Shown: positions 1 to 8,311 of the stretch, one piece after another
How positions within the stretch are numbered: position 1 is the stretch's first letter
How the letters are laid out: each line of letters begins with the position of its first letter
Source: Actinomycetota bacterium
GTDB lineage: Bacteria; Actinomycetota; Thermoleophilia; Solirubrobacterales; Solirubrobacteraceae
NCBI GenBank assembly: GCA_005884115.1
Contig: VAXW01000003.1
Location: forward strand, 248,001-312,000
Length of the DNA stretch: 64,000 nucleotides
Direction of reading: 5' to 3'
The notes under the pieces: model-generated
Database searches by the model: none
Seen by the model: only the letters and a program-made list of their open reading frames with translations
Told to the model about the DNA's origin: nothing
Translations under genes and position numbers: made by a program

Positions 1-306
1 GTGGTCGTGCTCACGGGCGGGCACCGGCACGAGGCTTGCGACGTGTTCCTCGCCGCCGAGCGGCCGGACGAGGCGATCGAGATTCCCGGTGAGCGCCATC
101 CCGACGGCGCGGCCCACGGCTCGGGGTGCACGCACTCCTCGGTGCTGGCCGCCCAGCTCGCGCTCGGCGCGACCGCGCTCGATGCAGCGCGCACGGCGCG
201 CGAGCTCGCGGGCGAAGCTGTGGCGCACGGACTGCGCGCGATCGGCGCGGGCGCGGGCCCGGTCGACGTGCTCGGCCTCGATCGACCGACAGCGCGTTTG
301 CCATAA
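1..306 (+). CDS. thiD: ThiD C-terminal part: HMP/HMP-P kinase (partial)
   Basis: Only the last ~100 residues are in the window; the gene is cut by the left edge, so the GTG at base 1 is not a real start. ThiD phosphorylates hydroxymethylpyrimidine and its monophosphate in cytosolic thiamine biosynthesis. The segment HGSGCTHSSVLAAQLALG matches the conserved ribokinase-fold GSGC anion-hole motif of ThiD, in which the Asp/Cys region serves phosphoryl transfer. The tail GLRAIGAGAGPVDVL is like ThiD C-termini. The N-terminal substrate-binding part and any TPP riboswitch would lie outside the window. Family call is fairly sure; substrate detail is from the family. Confidence 0.85.
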   Translation: MVVLTGGHRHEACDVFLAAERPDEAIEIPGERHPDGAAHGSGCTHSSVLAAQLALGATALDAARTARELAGEAVAHGLRAIGAGAGPVDVLGLDRPTARLP

Positions 307-307
307 T
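302..307 (+). promoter_or_regulatory. -10-like CATAAT before the 317 gene
   Basis: CATAAT ends 9 nt before the ATG at 317, and no Shine-Dalgarno sequence is present. The spacing fits a leaderless transcript. Same pattern as several other genes here. Confidence 0.4.
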
Positions 308-316
308 CCAGGCGCA

Positions 317-580
317 ATGAGGCTGCTGCGTCTGACTCCGGGTCACGGCGAGATCGTGCTCGCGGAGGGCGACGTGGAGGTGCCCGAGCAGGAGCGGGAG
401 CTGATCGAGGCGTTTCGTCGCGAGCTCGATGCGGGCATGTGGGCGGCGGTGCCGACCGCGGCCGGGGATGGCCGCCGGCAGGCGGAGATGGTCAAGAGCT
501 TCGACGAAGTGCCGCGCGGCGCCGAACGCGTGATCTTCTTCCCGCGCGCCGCAGGCGGCGCGCCTTCAACGGGCCGCTGA
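317..580 (+). CDS. Small protein of unknown function (87 aa)
   Basis: I do not recognise this family. The ORF track gives a longer frame from 89, but that part overlaps thiD. The ATG at 317 follows a CATAAT hexamer by 9 nt, which suits a leaderless start. The protein begins MRLLRLTPGHGEIVLAEGDV and ends in a short Arg/Gly/Ser-rich tail. It has a run of acidic and aliphatic residues and PRGAERVIFFPRA near the end, with no membrane segment and no signal peptide, so it is probably cytosolic. It lies 5 nt upstream of the next gene and is probably cotranscribed with it. Confidence 0.55.
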   Translation: MRLLRLTPGHGEIVLAEGDVEVPEQERELIEAFRRELDAGMWAAVPTAAGDGRRQAEMVKSFDEVPRGAERVIFFPRAAGGAPSTGR

Positions 581-585
581 GAGCG

Positions 586-1224
586 ATGGCGCTTGCGCTG
601 GGCACGGCCGGCCTGGTGCTGATCGCGCTTGCGCTGCAGCTTGCGTGGCCGAGCCTCAAGCGTGGGCTTGCGTGGCTGCGCGCGCAGCGCGCCGCGCGCC
701 GCGCTGCCGGCGCCGCGCGGGAACGTGCGGGATATGACCCGGGTCGCGAGCTGCGCGCGGAGCAGCGCGCGCGCGATCTGCTTCGCTCGTGCATCGAGGA
801 GCACGATTGGGCGATGTACCGGGACCTGGGCTTCTTGCGCGTGTGGGGCGGGTTGGGAGCGCAGCCGGCCGCCGGCGAGGGCACGCCGCAGGCGCCGCGG
901 GCGCCGTATGCGTACCTCATCTACCCGCACCGACCGATCGTCGCCTACATGCCGCAGGGCGGCGTGCTGCTGAGCGAGTACTGCGTGGAGTTTCCCGACC
1001 ACGCGCGCCCCTATGGCGGCGCGCGGCTGCCGGACTCTGACGACGTGCTTGCCAAGTGGATGGCGCTCACGGCCGATGAGCGTGGCTTGATCTCCGAAGC
1101 CAACATGCACCTCCCCGGACGTCAGATCGACCCCGAGATGGTGCGGCGCGACCTGCTGCGGCTCGCGCGCTGGGAGCGCGAGCGCGACGCACGGCGTCGA
1201 GCGGATATCGTGCGCGCCGCGTGA
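586..1224 (+). CDS. Membrane-anchored protein of unknown function (212 aa)
   Basis: The track ORF starts at 439, but the part before 586 overlaps the previous gene in another frame. The ATG at 586 gives a natural N-terminal membrane segment ([18 protein letters not shown]) followed by a basic stretch ([17 protein letters not shown]), so the anchor is probably N-in or N-out with a soluble C-terminal domain of ~170 residues. The domain contains [20 protein letters not shown] and a proline/glycine-rich loop. I cannot name it. The stop overlaps the ilvD start (GTGA), which suggests translational coupling. Confidence 0.6.
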   Translation: MALALGTAGLVLIALALQLAWPSLKRGLAWLRAQRAARRAAGAARERAGYDPGRELRAEQRARDLLRSCIEEHDWAMYRDLGFLRVWGGLGAQPAAGEGTPQAPRAPYAYLIYPHRPIVAYMPQGGVLLSEYCVEFPDHARPYGGARLPDSDDVLAKWMALTADERGLISEANMHLPGRQIDPEMVRRDLLRLARWERERDARRRADIVRAA

Positions 1225-2912
1225 GCAGCAGCCCTGCAGTTGACATAAAGCACCGCAGTCGCGCCCTCACCGAGGGGCCGGAGCGCGCGGCGGCGCGCGC
1301 CTACCTGCACGGCATCGGCTACTCGGCCGACGATCTCCGTAAGCCGATCGTTGGAGTGGCGCACTCGTGGATCGAGACGATGCCGTGCAACTTCAACAAC
1401 CGGGTGCTGGCGGCCAAGGTCAAGGAGGGCATTCGCGCGGCGGGCGGCACGCCGATGGAGCTCAACACGATCGCGATCTCCGACGGCATCACGATGGGGA
1501 CGCCGGGGATGCGCGCATCGTTGGTCTCGCGCGAGCTGATCGCGGACTCGATCGAGCTGGTCGCTGGCGCGCACCTTTTCGACGCGATGGTCGCGATCAG
1601 CGGTTGCGACAAGACCATCCCGGGCACGGTGATGGCGCTCGCGAGACTCGACATCCCTGGGCTGATGCTGTACGGCGGCTCGATCCGGCCCGGCTCCTAT
1701 AGGGGCGCGGACGTGACGATCCAGCAGGTCTTCGAGGCGGTAGGTGAATTCGCGTCGGGCGAGCTCTCGGAGGAGGAGCTGCACGAGCTGGAGGAGGCAG
1801 CCTCTCCGGGCGCGGGCGCGTGCGGCGGGCAGTTCACCGCGAACACGATGGCGATGGCGTTTGAGGCGCTCGGCATCTCGCCGGCCGGCTCCGCGATGGT
1901 GCCGGCGGAGGACGGTCGCAAGCTCGAGGTCGCAAGGCGCTGCGGCGAGCTCGTGATGGACGTGCTGCGCAGGGGACAGCGGCCGCGCGAGGTGATCACG
2001 AAGGCAGCGCTCGAAAACGCGATCGCCGCCGTGGCGATGAGCGGCGGCTCTACCAACGGCGTGCTGCATCTGCTCGCGGTGGCCCGCGAAGCGGGCGTGC
2101 CGCTGCAGATCGACGAGTTCGACAGCATCTCCGAGCGCACGCCGCTGCTGTGCGACCTGCAGCCGGGCGGGCAGTACGTGGCGACCGACCTGTACGAGGC
2201 CGGCGGCGTGCCGCTGGTGCTCAAGCGCATGGACGAGGCGGGCGTGCTGCGGGCGGACGCGATGACGGTCAGCGGTCGCACGATCGGCGAGCATGCGTCT
2301 GAGGCGCAGGAGGCCGAGGGCCAGCGCGTGGTGAGGTCCCTCGACGATCCGCTGGCTCCGAGGGGTGGCTTTGCGATCCTGCGCGGGAACATCGCGCCGG
2401 ACGGCTGCGTGGTCAAGCTCGCGGGGCACGCGCGCCGCTCCCACACGGGACCTGCCCGGGTCTTCGAGGGCGAGGAGCAGGCGATGGCGGCGGTGCTTGC
2501 ACGGGAGATCAACAACGGCGACGTGGTGGTGATCCGCAACGAGGGCCCTGTTGGGGGCCCGGGCATGCGAGAGATGCTGGCCGTCACCGGCGCGATCGTC
2601 GGCGAGGGGCTGGGCGAGACTGTCGCACTGATCACCGACGGGCGCTTCTCGGGCGCCACGCACGGGTTCATGGTCGCCCACGTCGCTCCTGAGGCTGCGC
2701 GCGGCGGCCCGATTGCGGCGCTCCGCGACGGTGACGAGGTGACCATTGACGTCGAGACGCGGCGCTTGGACGTGGCACTCGAGGAGGAGGAGATCGGGGC
2801 GCGCCTGAGCAGCTATGAGCCCGTGCGGCGTACGAGCGAGCTTGCGGACGTGGCGATCGGCAAGTACGCGAAGCTCGTCGGCAGCGCAAGCGAGGGGGCG
2901 GTCGCGCGCTGA
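1221..2912 (+). CDS. ilvD: Dihydroxy-acid dehydratase IlvD
   Basis: IlvD removes water from 2,3-dihydroxy-isovalerate and -methylvalerate to give the 2-keto acids for valine, leucine and isoleucine synthesis in the cytosol. The 563-residue length is normal for the IlvD/Edd family. Visible signatures are [21 protein letters not shown] (Fe-S cysteine region), [31 protein letters not shown] (second conserved cysteine), [14 protein letters not shown] and [20 protein letters not shown] near the C-terminus. The GTG start at 1221 overlaps the upstream stop by 4 nt. No other branched-chain amino acid gene is nearby. Confidence 0.96.
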   Translation: MSSSPAVDIKHRSRALTEGPERAAARAYLHGIGYSADDLRKPIVGVAHSWIETMPCNFNNRVLAAKVKEGIRAAGGTPMELNTIAISDGITMGTPGMRASLVSRELIADSIELVAGAHLFDAMVAISGCDKTIPGTVMALARLDIPGLMLYGGSIRPGSYRGADVTIQQVFEAVGEFASGELSEEELHELEEAASPGAGACGGQFTANTMAMAFEALGISPAGSAMVPAEDGRKLEVARRCGELVMDVLRRGQRPREVITKAALENAIAAVAMSGGSTNGVLHLLAVAREAGVPLQIDEFDSISERTPLLCDLQPGGQYVATDLYEAGGVPLVLKRMDEAGVLRADAMTVSGRTIGEHASEAQEAEGQRVVRSLDDPLAPRGGFAILRGNIAPDGCVVKLAGHARRSHTGPARVFEGEEQAMAAVLAREINNGDVVVIRNEGPVGGPGMREMLAVTGAIVGEGLGETVALITDGRFSGATHGFMVAHVAPEAARGGPIAALRDGDEVTIDVETRRLDVALEEEEIGARLSSYEPVRRTSELADVAIGKYAKLVGSASEGAVAR

Positions 2913-2963
2913 GCGCTCGCCGGGGCAGGCGCGCGGGAAGGCGCGGCGAAGTTAGGCCTAAGC

Positions 2964-3932
2964 ATGGCCGACGAGCGCCGGCAAGTTCCGCCTTCTGAGG
3001 CGCCTGAGCCGCTTGGTGCGGCGTGGAGCGCTGCACTCCAGTCGCTCGCCGATGACCTGCGCAGGCGAGACCTGGCGCCGAGGACAGCGCGTGCGTATGG
3101 CTCTGATTTGCGCGACTTTGCCCGCTGGGCGAGCGCTGAGGGCCGCGAGCCCGCACAGATCGGGCCGAAGGACGTGCGCCGCTACATCGCACATCTGTCC
3201 GCACTGGGCGCTGCCCCGGCGACCACCGCACGCAAGCTCGCGGCGCTGCGCGCACTGTTTGGAAGCCAGCGCGAGCGCGGGTTCATCGCCCAGAACCCTG
3301 CCGACCTCGTCTCGACGCCGCGGCGGCCGCGGCACCTGCCTCGGGTCCTGAGCGCGCGTGAGGCGGCGCGCCTTCTGGAGAGCATTCCCGCGGGCAGCGC
3401 TCTGGAGCAGCGCGACCGCGCGATGTTCGAGCTCGCGTACGCGTGCGGCCTGCGCGCGGAGGAGCTCGTGTCGCTGGACGTCGCCGATGTCGACCACGAC
3501 GAAGAGCAGGTCCGCGTCGAGGGCAAGGGGCGAAAGACGCGCATCGTGCCTGTGGGCGAGCCGGCGATGGCGGCCGTGCGCCGCTACCTCGAACGCGCGC
3601 GCCCCGCGCTCGCCCGGGCCGAGCCGCGCGGGCGGGAGGAGCGAGCGGCGCTGTTCGTTTCGAAGAGCGGCCGGCGGCTGCACACCAGCGACGTGCGCCG
3701 CAGGCTGCGGGCGTGGAGCGCGAGTGCGGGCGCAGCGTCGGGGAGCTCGCTCGACCTCTCGCCGCATGCGCTTCGTCACAGCTTTGCCACGCATCTGCTT
3801 GACGGCGGGGCCGATCTGCGTAGCATCCAGGAGCTTTTGGGCCATGCCAGCGTGTCCAGCACCCAGATATACACTCGGGTAGAGTCCGCGAGGCTCAGAA
3901 GCGCGTACTCGCGCAGCCACCCTCGGGCATGA
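2964..3932 (+). CDS. XerC/XerD-type tyrosine recombinase
   Basis: Site-specific recombinase of the Xer group, 322 aa. Chromosomal Xer proteins resolve chromosome dimers at dif during division. The N-terminal SAM-like core-binding domain (residues ~15-120, with ATTARKLAALRALFG) is followed by the catalytic domain. The active-site set is visible: Arg in YACGLRAEELVSLDV (about 164), Lys in GKGRKTRIVP, HALRHSFATHLL, LGHASVSSTQ and the nucleophile Tyr in IYTRV (about 303). The ATG is preceded directly by the palindrome TTAGGCCTAA (2952-2961). It lies 9 nt before the sigma factor gene. No dif site or mobile element is next to it, so a housekeeping role is likely; XerC and XerD cannot be told apart here. 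Confidence 0.9.
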   Translation: MADERRQVPPSEAPEPLGAAWSAALQSLADDLRRRDLAPRTARAYGSDLRDFARWASAEGREPAQIGPKDVRRYIAHLSALGAAPATTARKLAALRALFGSQRERGFIAQNPADLVSTPRRPRHLPRVLSAREAARLLESIPAGSALEQRDRAMFELAYACGLRAEELVSLDVADVDHDEEQVRVEGKGRKTRIVPVGEPAMAAVRRYLERARPALARAEPRGREERAALFVSKSGRRLHTSDVRRRLRAWSASAGAASGSSLDLSPHALRHSFATHLLDGGADLRSIQELLGHASVSSTQIYTRVESARLRSAYSRSHPRA

Positions 3933-3941
3933 AGCAGGGGA

Positions 3942-4736
3942 GTGAAAACCCTGGAGACAAATGTCAAACCGATCGAGCTGCGGGAACTGTGGCGGCGATA
4001 CAAGGCTGATGGCGACGAGCGCGTCCGCGAGCGTCTGGTAGTCGCCTACTCGCCGCTCGTCAAGTATGTCGCCGGGCGCACCGCCGCTGGCCTGCCTCCG
4101 CACGTGGAGGAGGCGGATCTGATCTCGTACGGGATGGTCGGTCTGATCTCGGCCATCGAGCGCTTCGACCTTTCGCGAGAGATCAAGTTCGAGACCTACG
4201 CGATCATGCGGATCAAGGGCGCGATCATCGACGAGCTGCGAGCCATGGACTGGGTCCCACGCAGCGTTCGCGCACGCGCGCGGGAGGTCGAGCGCGCCAA
4301 TGCGAAGCTCGAGCACACCCTGCAGCGGGCGCCCACCGACCAGGAGATCGCGGGCGAGCTTGGCATCACGGTCGACGAACTGAACGACTCGCTGCTCGCG
4401 ATCTCACACTCGTCAATGGTCGCCCTGGATGAGCTCTGGAGCGTGTCGGACTCGAGCGGCGACCAGGTCTCGCTGATGGACACGATCGAGGATCCGGGCG
4501 CGCCGGATCCCGCGCGGGCGCTCGACGTGGGCGACCTCAAGGACCGAATCGCCGAGTCGATAGCGAAGCTGCCCGAGCGCGAGAAGCTCGTGATCGCGCT
4601 CTACTACTACGAGAACCTCACCCTCCGCGAGATCGGGGAGGTGCTGGGCGTGACGGAGTCGCGCGTCTCACAGATGCACACGAAGGCAGTCCTGCGCCTT
4701 CGCTCGCGCATGCAGGAGGAGGCCTTCGAGGCCTGA
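3942..4736 (+). CDS. FliA/WhiG-type sigma-70 family sigma factor
   Basis: A 264-residue group 3 sigma factor with regions 2, 3 and 4. Region 2 reads ERLVVAYSPLVKYVAGRTAAGLPPHVEEADLISYGMVGLISAIERFD and FETYAIMRIKGAIIDELRAMDWVPRSVR; the IDELR-DWVPR stretch is diagnostic for the WhiG/FliA/SigD group. Region 4 is REIGEVLGVTESRVSQMHTKAVLRLR. Family members direct flagellar or sporulation genes from TAAA-N15-GCCGATAA promoters. No flagellar genes are seen in this window, but a type IV pilus cluster is. The GTG start follows a weak purine-rich stretch (agcaggggag). Confidence 0.93.
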   Translation: MKTLETNVKPIELRELWRRYKADGDERVRERLVVAYSPLVKYVAGRTAAGLPPHVEEADLISYGMVGLISAIERFDLSREIKFETYAIMRIKGAIIDELRAMDWVPRSVRARAREVERANAKLEHTLQRAPTDQEIAGELGITVDELNDSLLAISHSSMVALDELWSVSDSSGDQVSLMDTIEDPGAPDPARALDVGDLKDRIAESIAKLPEREKLVIALYYYENLTLREIGEVLGVTESRVSQMHTKAVLRLRSRMQEEAFEA

Positions 4737-4746
4737 TCTGATTTTT
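4720..4746 (+). terminator. Candidate terminator at the end of the sigma factor gene
   Basis: AGGCCT-TCG-AGGCCT forms a perfect 6-bp stem that includes the last codons and part of the stop. It is followed 7 nt later by a run of five T. The short stem and the gap before the T-run make it only a candidate. Confidence 0.4.
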
Positions 4747-5196
4747 GGGAGGCAAGCGCGCGCGGCGCTTTCACCGAGCCCTGCCTAGCCGGCCGCATCG
4801 CGGGGATGGCACCCGGGCCTCCTCGACCCTCGCGCGTCGTTATTCGACGCCGCAGTGAACGGCGTCCAGCCTCCCAGCCGAGCCGGCCTCCCCTCCTCGT
4901 TAGAAGTTGAGACCGCTCCGGCCGCCACGGCCGCTACTTTGCCGGCCGTCCGGGCCGGCCCGTGGCCAACCCGGCCCGTGGCCAACCCGGCCCGTGGCCA
5001 ACCCGGCCCGTGGCCAACCCGGCCCGTGGCCAACCCGGCAGTAGCCCCTCGGCGCCGTGCAGTCGGCCGGCCGATCGTGGGGGATGACGCGGGCCTCCTC
5101 ATCGACGGCGACAGCCGGCGAGGAGGAGCCGCGTAGCATCCCTCCAACCGCCCGGAAGACGCTATCGTGCTCGCACCCGGAAAGGAGAGAGCCCCA
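4747..5196 (+). other. 450-bp intergenic region with repeats, no convincing gene
   Basis: The track ORFs here (for example 4855-5136) read through the 16-bp tandem repeat and look spurious. The region holds a GCCGGCC-gtccg-GGCCGGC hairpin (4941-4959), the tandem array, and two similar stretches with the shared core CGGGCCTCCTC (about 4816 and 5091). It also has TAGCAT (5134-5139) and a strong SD (AAAGGAGAG) before the EF-G-like gene. Confidence 0.6.
4959..5038 (+). repeat. Tandem repeat, 5 identical copies of a 16-bp unit
   Basis: CCCGTGGCCAACCCGG repeats five times without a mismatch (4959, 4975, 4991, 5007, 5023). Each unit holds the palindrome TGGCCA. The period is not a multiple of three, so it does not encode a protein repeat. 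A 7-bp GC-only hairpin abuts its 5' end. Confidence 0.95.
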
Positions 5197-7269
5197 ATGC
5201 ACCCAGCAGCGGACCGTATCCGCAACGTCGCGCTAGTCGGCCATCGAGGCGCCGGCAAGACGTCATTACACGAGGCGCTGCTGTTCGAGGCAGGGGTAAC
5301 CAGCCGGCTCGGCTCGGTCACGGACGGGACCACCGTGTCGGACTCCGACGCCGACGAGCAGGCGCGGCAGATGTCGATCTCGGCCACGCTGAACTCGTTC
5401 GAGTGGCAGGAACGCAAGATCAACCTGCTTGACACGCCGGGAGAGCCGAGCTTCGTCGCTGATGCGCTGGGCGCGCTGCGCGTATGCGAGTCGGCTGTGT
5501 TCGTCGTCAACGCTGTGATGGGCGTGGAGGTCTCGACCAGCAGGCTGTGGGCGCGCGCGGCAGAGCTCGATATCGCGCGCATGCTGTTCGTCAACATGCT
5601 CGATCGCGAGCGCGCCGACTTCTTCCGCACGCTCGAGCAGCTCAAGAAAGCGTTCGGGTCGCACGTCGTGGCCACCGAGATCCCGATCGGCGCCGAGCAC
5701 GAAATCGAAGGCGTGATCGACCTGGTCGACATGAAGGCCTTTCACCAGGACTCGGCCGATCGCAAAGGCTTCGCCGAGATGCCGATTCCGGAGGCTCAGG
5801 CCGATCTTGCGCAGGAGTATCGCGAGAAGCTCATGGATGAGGTCTGCGAAGTGTCAGATGCTCTGATGGAGCGCTACCTCGAGGGCGAGGAGATCTCCCA
5901 TGAGGAGGTCGTCGGAGCGCTGAAGGAGGGCACCAACCATGGCGAGATCTTCCCTGTCGTGTGCGGGGTGGCGACCAGCAATCTCGGCACCTCGCGCTTG
6001 CTCGACGCGATCGTCGAGGACCTGCCCTCGCCGGTCAAGCACGGGGCCCTGAAGGTGGGCGAGCTGGAGCTCCAGGCCGCCGAGGACCGCGAGCTGTTTG
6101 CCTTCGTGTTCAAGACGAGGGCCGACCAGTTTGCCGGCAGGATCAACCTCCTGCGCGTCTACCAGGGGGCCCTGCGAGCGGATAGCCAGGTGCTCAACAC
6201 CAGAGCCCACGCGAAGGAGCGCATCGGCCAGCTCATCACGTTCGCTGGCAAAGAGACGCCCCACGTGCAGGAGTTCGGGCCCGGGGACATCGGAGCGGTG
6301 GCAAAGCTCAAGGAGACGCGGGCCGGCGACTGGCTCGCGGCTCGCGACGAGCCGATCGAGATGCCACGCCTGAAACTACCGGCGCCGGTGATGGCGTTCG
6401 CTGTCGAGCCGAAGAGCAGGGGGGACGAGGACAAGGTGTTCGCTTCGCTGCGCCGCCTGCAGGAGGAAGACCCGACGATCGACCTGCATCGTGACCAGCA
6501 GACCGGCGAGCAGATCGTCGCGGGCCTCTCGCAGGTGCACGTGGAAGTGATCGTCGATCGCCTGCGCGAACGCTTCGGCGTGGAGGTGACGCTGAAGCCG
6601 CCGCGCGTTCCCTACCAGGAGACGATTCGCCGCTCGGCAACCGCCCACGGCCGCCACAAGAAGCAGTCGGGAGGGCGCGGGCAGTTCGGCGACTGCCACA
6701 TCGAAATCGAGCCGCTCACGACGGGCGAGGGGTTCGAGTTCGTCGACAAGATCAAGGGCGGCGTGATCCCGAGCTCCTTCATCCCAGCCGTCGAGAAGGG
6801 CGTGCGGGAGGCGATGGACTCCGGCGTGCTCGCCGGCTACCCGGTCAAGGACGTCCGCGTGAGGCTGTTCGACGGCTCACACCATTCGGTGGACTCGTCG
6901 GAGATCGCCTTCAAGATGGCTGGCATCCAGGCGATGAAGCAGGCGCTCGAACAGGCCGACCCGGTGCTGCTCGAGCCGATCATGCTCGTCACCCTGTCCG
7001 TCCCCGAGGAGTTCGTCGGCGACGTCATCGGCGACCTCAACAGCCGCCGCGGACGGCCCCAGGGCATGGAGCCGGTCGGCGCGATGACCGAGATCAAGGC
7101 CGAGGTGCCGATGGCTGAGATGCTCACCTATGCCCCTGACCTGCGCTCGATCACCGGCGGACAGGGCGACTACACGCTCGAGTTCCTGCGCTACGAGGAG
7201 GTCCCCGGGCACCTCTCGCAGAAGGTCGTCGAGCAGGCCAGCGACGAGCGCGCAGCTGCGCACGCCTAG
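5197..7269 (+). CDS. EF-G-like translation GTPase (FusA2-type)
   Basis: A 690-residue paralogue of elongation factor G. Start chosen at the ATG at 5197, which has a strong SD (AAAGGAGAGA) 7 nt upstream; the track start at 5167 lacks one. The G domain has G1 GHRGAGKTSL, G2 region GTTVSDSDADEQARQMSI, G3 DTPGEPSF and a non-standard G4 NMLD where canonical EF-G has NKxD. Domains II-V follow, including HVEVIVDRLRERFGVEV, GGRGQFGDCHIEIEP and GGQGDYTLEF at the C-terminus. The family resembles mycobacterial FusA2 and EF-G2 proteins of unclear role. It stands alone after a repeat-rich intergenic region. Confidence 0.9.
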   Translation: MHPAADRIRNVALVGHRGAGKTSLHEALLFEAGVTSRLGSVTDGTTVSDSDADEQARQMSISATLNSFEWQERKINLLDTPGEPSFVADALGALRVCESAVFVVNAVMGVEVSTSRLWARAAELDIARMLFVNMLDRERADFFRTLEQLKKAFGSHVVATEIPIGAEHEIEGVIDLVDMKAFHQDSADRKGFAEMPIPEAQADLAQEYREKLMDEVCEVSDALMERYLEGEEISHEEVVGALKEGTNHGEIFPVVCGVATSNLGTSRLLDAIVEDLPSPVKHGALKVGELELQAAEDRELFAFVFKTRADQFAGRINLLRVYQGALRADSQVLNTRAHAKERIGQLITFAGKETPHVQEFGPGDIGAVAKLKETRAGDWLAARDEPIEMPRLKLPAPVMAFAVEPKSRGDEDKVFASLRRLQEEDPTIDLHRDQQTGEQIVAGLSQVHVEVIVDRLRERFGVEVTLKPPRVPYQETIRRSATAHGRHKKQSGGRGQFGDCHIEIEPLTTGEGFEFVDKIKGGVIPSSFIPAVEKGVREAMDSGVLAGYPVKDVRVRLFDGSHHSVDSSEIAFKMAGIQAMKQALEQADPVLLEPIMLVTLSVPEEFVGDVIGDLNSRRGRPQGMEPVGAMTEIKAEVPMAEMLTYAPDLRSITGGQGDYTLEFLRYEEVPGHLSQKVVEQASDERAAAHA

Positions 7270-7308
7270 CGCAAGAACTCCTGCACCGCGCGGGCGCAAG
7301 AACTCCTG
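7269..7308 (+). repeat. 15-bp direct repeat
   Basis: GCGCAAGAACTCCTG occurs at 7269-7283 and 7294-7308, a 25-bp offset, between the EF-G-like gene and the next gene. A related string (GCGCAAGCTCCTG) occurs at about 35010. No function can be assigned. Confidence 0.8.
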
Positions 7309-7321
7309 GGCCGTACCCAGC

Positions 7322-7327
7322 TACTCT
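7322..7327 (+). promoter_or_regulatory. -10-like TACTCT before the 7337 gene
   Basis: TACTCT ends 9 nt before the ATG at 7337 and there is no SD, so this is a leaderless-type arrangement. Confidence 0.4.
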
Positions 7328-7336
7328 TCTGCGCTG

Positions 7337-8026
7337 ATGGCTACGAGGACGATCGTCACCTCTCAGCCGGATGTCGCCTGCGACGTGTGCGAGCGGCGGC
7401 TACTGAGGGGCGAGCAGCCCGAGCTGTTCCTCGCCGCGGGGCAGCCCCGCACGGTGTGCGATCTGTGCGTGCCGCGCGCCGTCCACAACGGCTGGCTGCG
7501 CGAGAGCGAGCAGCCGCTCCCCGCCCCCGCGGCGCCGCGCCCGCGGCGCGGTCGCAGCCTGTTCGAGCGCCTGCGCGCAGCCGCCCGCCCCGGCGAGGAG
7601 GTTCGGCCAGCCCGCGCGGAGGCGGCGCACGGGACGGCCGAGCTGGAGCCGTATGACTTTCTCAGCGCGGGCGAGGCGACGGATGCTGCGGGCACAGCCG
7701 CCGATGAGCAGGGTGCGGAGGAGCCGAACGTGACGAGGCTCGCGGTCGAGCTTTTCAACGCGGGCGAGCACCCGCGTCGCATCGCGGGACTGATGCGCTC
7801 GCTCGGCGACCCGACCGTCAGCGTCCTACCCGTGGACGGCGTCGATGGACTGGTCAGCGTCGTGGTCGCCTGGGAGCTCTGCTGGTACCGCTACAGGATC
7901 GACGTCGACGACCCCGGGGCGGGCATCGAGGTCGTCCAGGGCACCGAGCTGGCCGAGCTCTCGCGTGAGGAGTGCGTTGCAAACGCGGTTGCGGACGCGC
8001 TTGGAGTCCTGGCCCTGCTCCAGTAA
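7337..8026 (+). CDS. Conserved-looking protein with two CxxC motifs, function unknown
   Basis: 229 aa from the ATG at 7337; the longer track frame from 7130 overlaps the EF-G-like gene. The N-terminus has two CxxC pairs, ACDVCERRLL and VCDLCVPRAV, which probably form a small zinc ribbon. A Pro/Ala/Arg-rich linker (about residues 60-110) follows. The C-terminal domain of ~110 residues begins around VTRLAVELFNAGEHPRRIAGLMRSLGDP and includes SVVVAWELCWYRYRIDV. No membrane segment or signal peptide is seen. I do not know its function. It is followed at 12 nt by another small unknown gene. Confidence 0.65.
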   Translation: MATRTIVTSQPDVACDVCERRLLRGEQPELFLAAGQPRTVCDLCVPRAVHNGWLRESEQPLPAPAAPRPRRGRSLFERLRAAARPGEEVRPARAEAAHGTAELEPYDFLSAGEATDAAGTAADEQGAEEPNVTRLAVELFNAGEHPRRIAGLMRSLGDPTVSVLPVDGVDGLVSVVVAWELCWYRYRIDVDDPGAGIEVVQGTELAELSREECVANAVADALGVLALLQ

Positions 8027-8029
8027 GAT
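8024..8029 (+). promoter_or_regulatory. -10-like TAAGAT before the 8038 gene
   Basis: TAAGAT overlaps the upstream stop codon and ends 8 nt before the ATG at 8038, with no SD. This suggests a leaderless internal promoter. Confidence 0.4.
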
Positions 8030-8037
8030 CCCGGCAC

Positions 8038-8280
8038 ATGATCTATTCGGTGGTGCCCAGAGAGCTGGCAGACGAGCTCTATCCGAAGCTGCTCGCCTAC
8101 TACGAGAACGACGACAATGTGACCGTGATCGTCGATCGCCGCAAGTTCGATCGGCGTTCGCGCGGGCAGCGCTCTGATGCGGGTGTCCCCAACGGCGCCG
8201 CGCAGCGCCGCGTCGTACGCGACCGGCGCAGGGCTCGCGTGCCCGGGGACATGCCCCCGCTGGCGCGTGTCGGCAGCTAG
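8038..8280 (+). CDS. Small basic protein, function unknown (80 aa)
   Basis: Begins MIYSVVPRELADELYPKLLAYYENDDNVTVIVDRRKFDRR. The first half looks like an alpha/beta segment (ELYPKLLAYYENDDNVTVIVDRR) and the second half is Arg-rich (RRSRGQRS, RRVVRDRRRARVPG). The two DRR clusters resemble short response-type proteins in related actinobacteria, but I cannot name a family. The start is the ATG after TAAGAT. The track ORF from 7972 overlaps the upstream gene and is rejected. It is probably cytosolic or nucleic-acid associated because of its charge. Confidence 0.55.
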   Translation: MIYSVVPRELADELYPKLLAYYENDDNVTVIVDRRKFDRRSRGQRSDAGVPNGAAQRRVVRDRRRARVPGDMPPLARVGS

Positions 8281-8311
8281 CGGCGCCGGCGCCAGGCCCT
8301 GACGGGGCGCC

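Noticed and set aside
2964-3932. Xer recombinase as the integrase of the 35-38 kb island
   Set aside because: It is 31 kb away, looks like a housekeeping Xer, and has no attachment site nearby.
4855-5136. 93-aa ORF through the tandem repeat
   Set aside because: The 16-bp period is not in triplets, so the protein repeat is only a by-product; no SD and poor composition.
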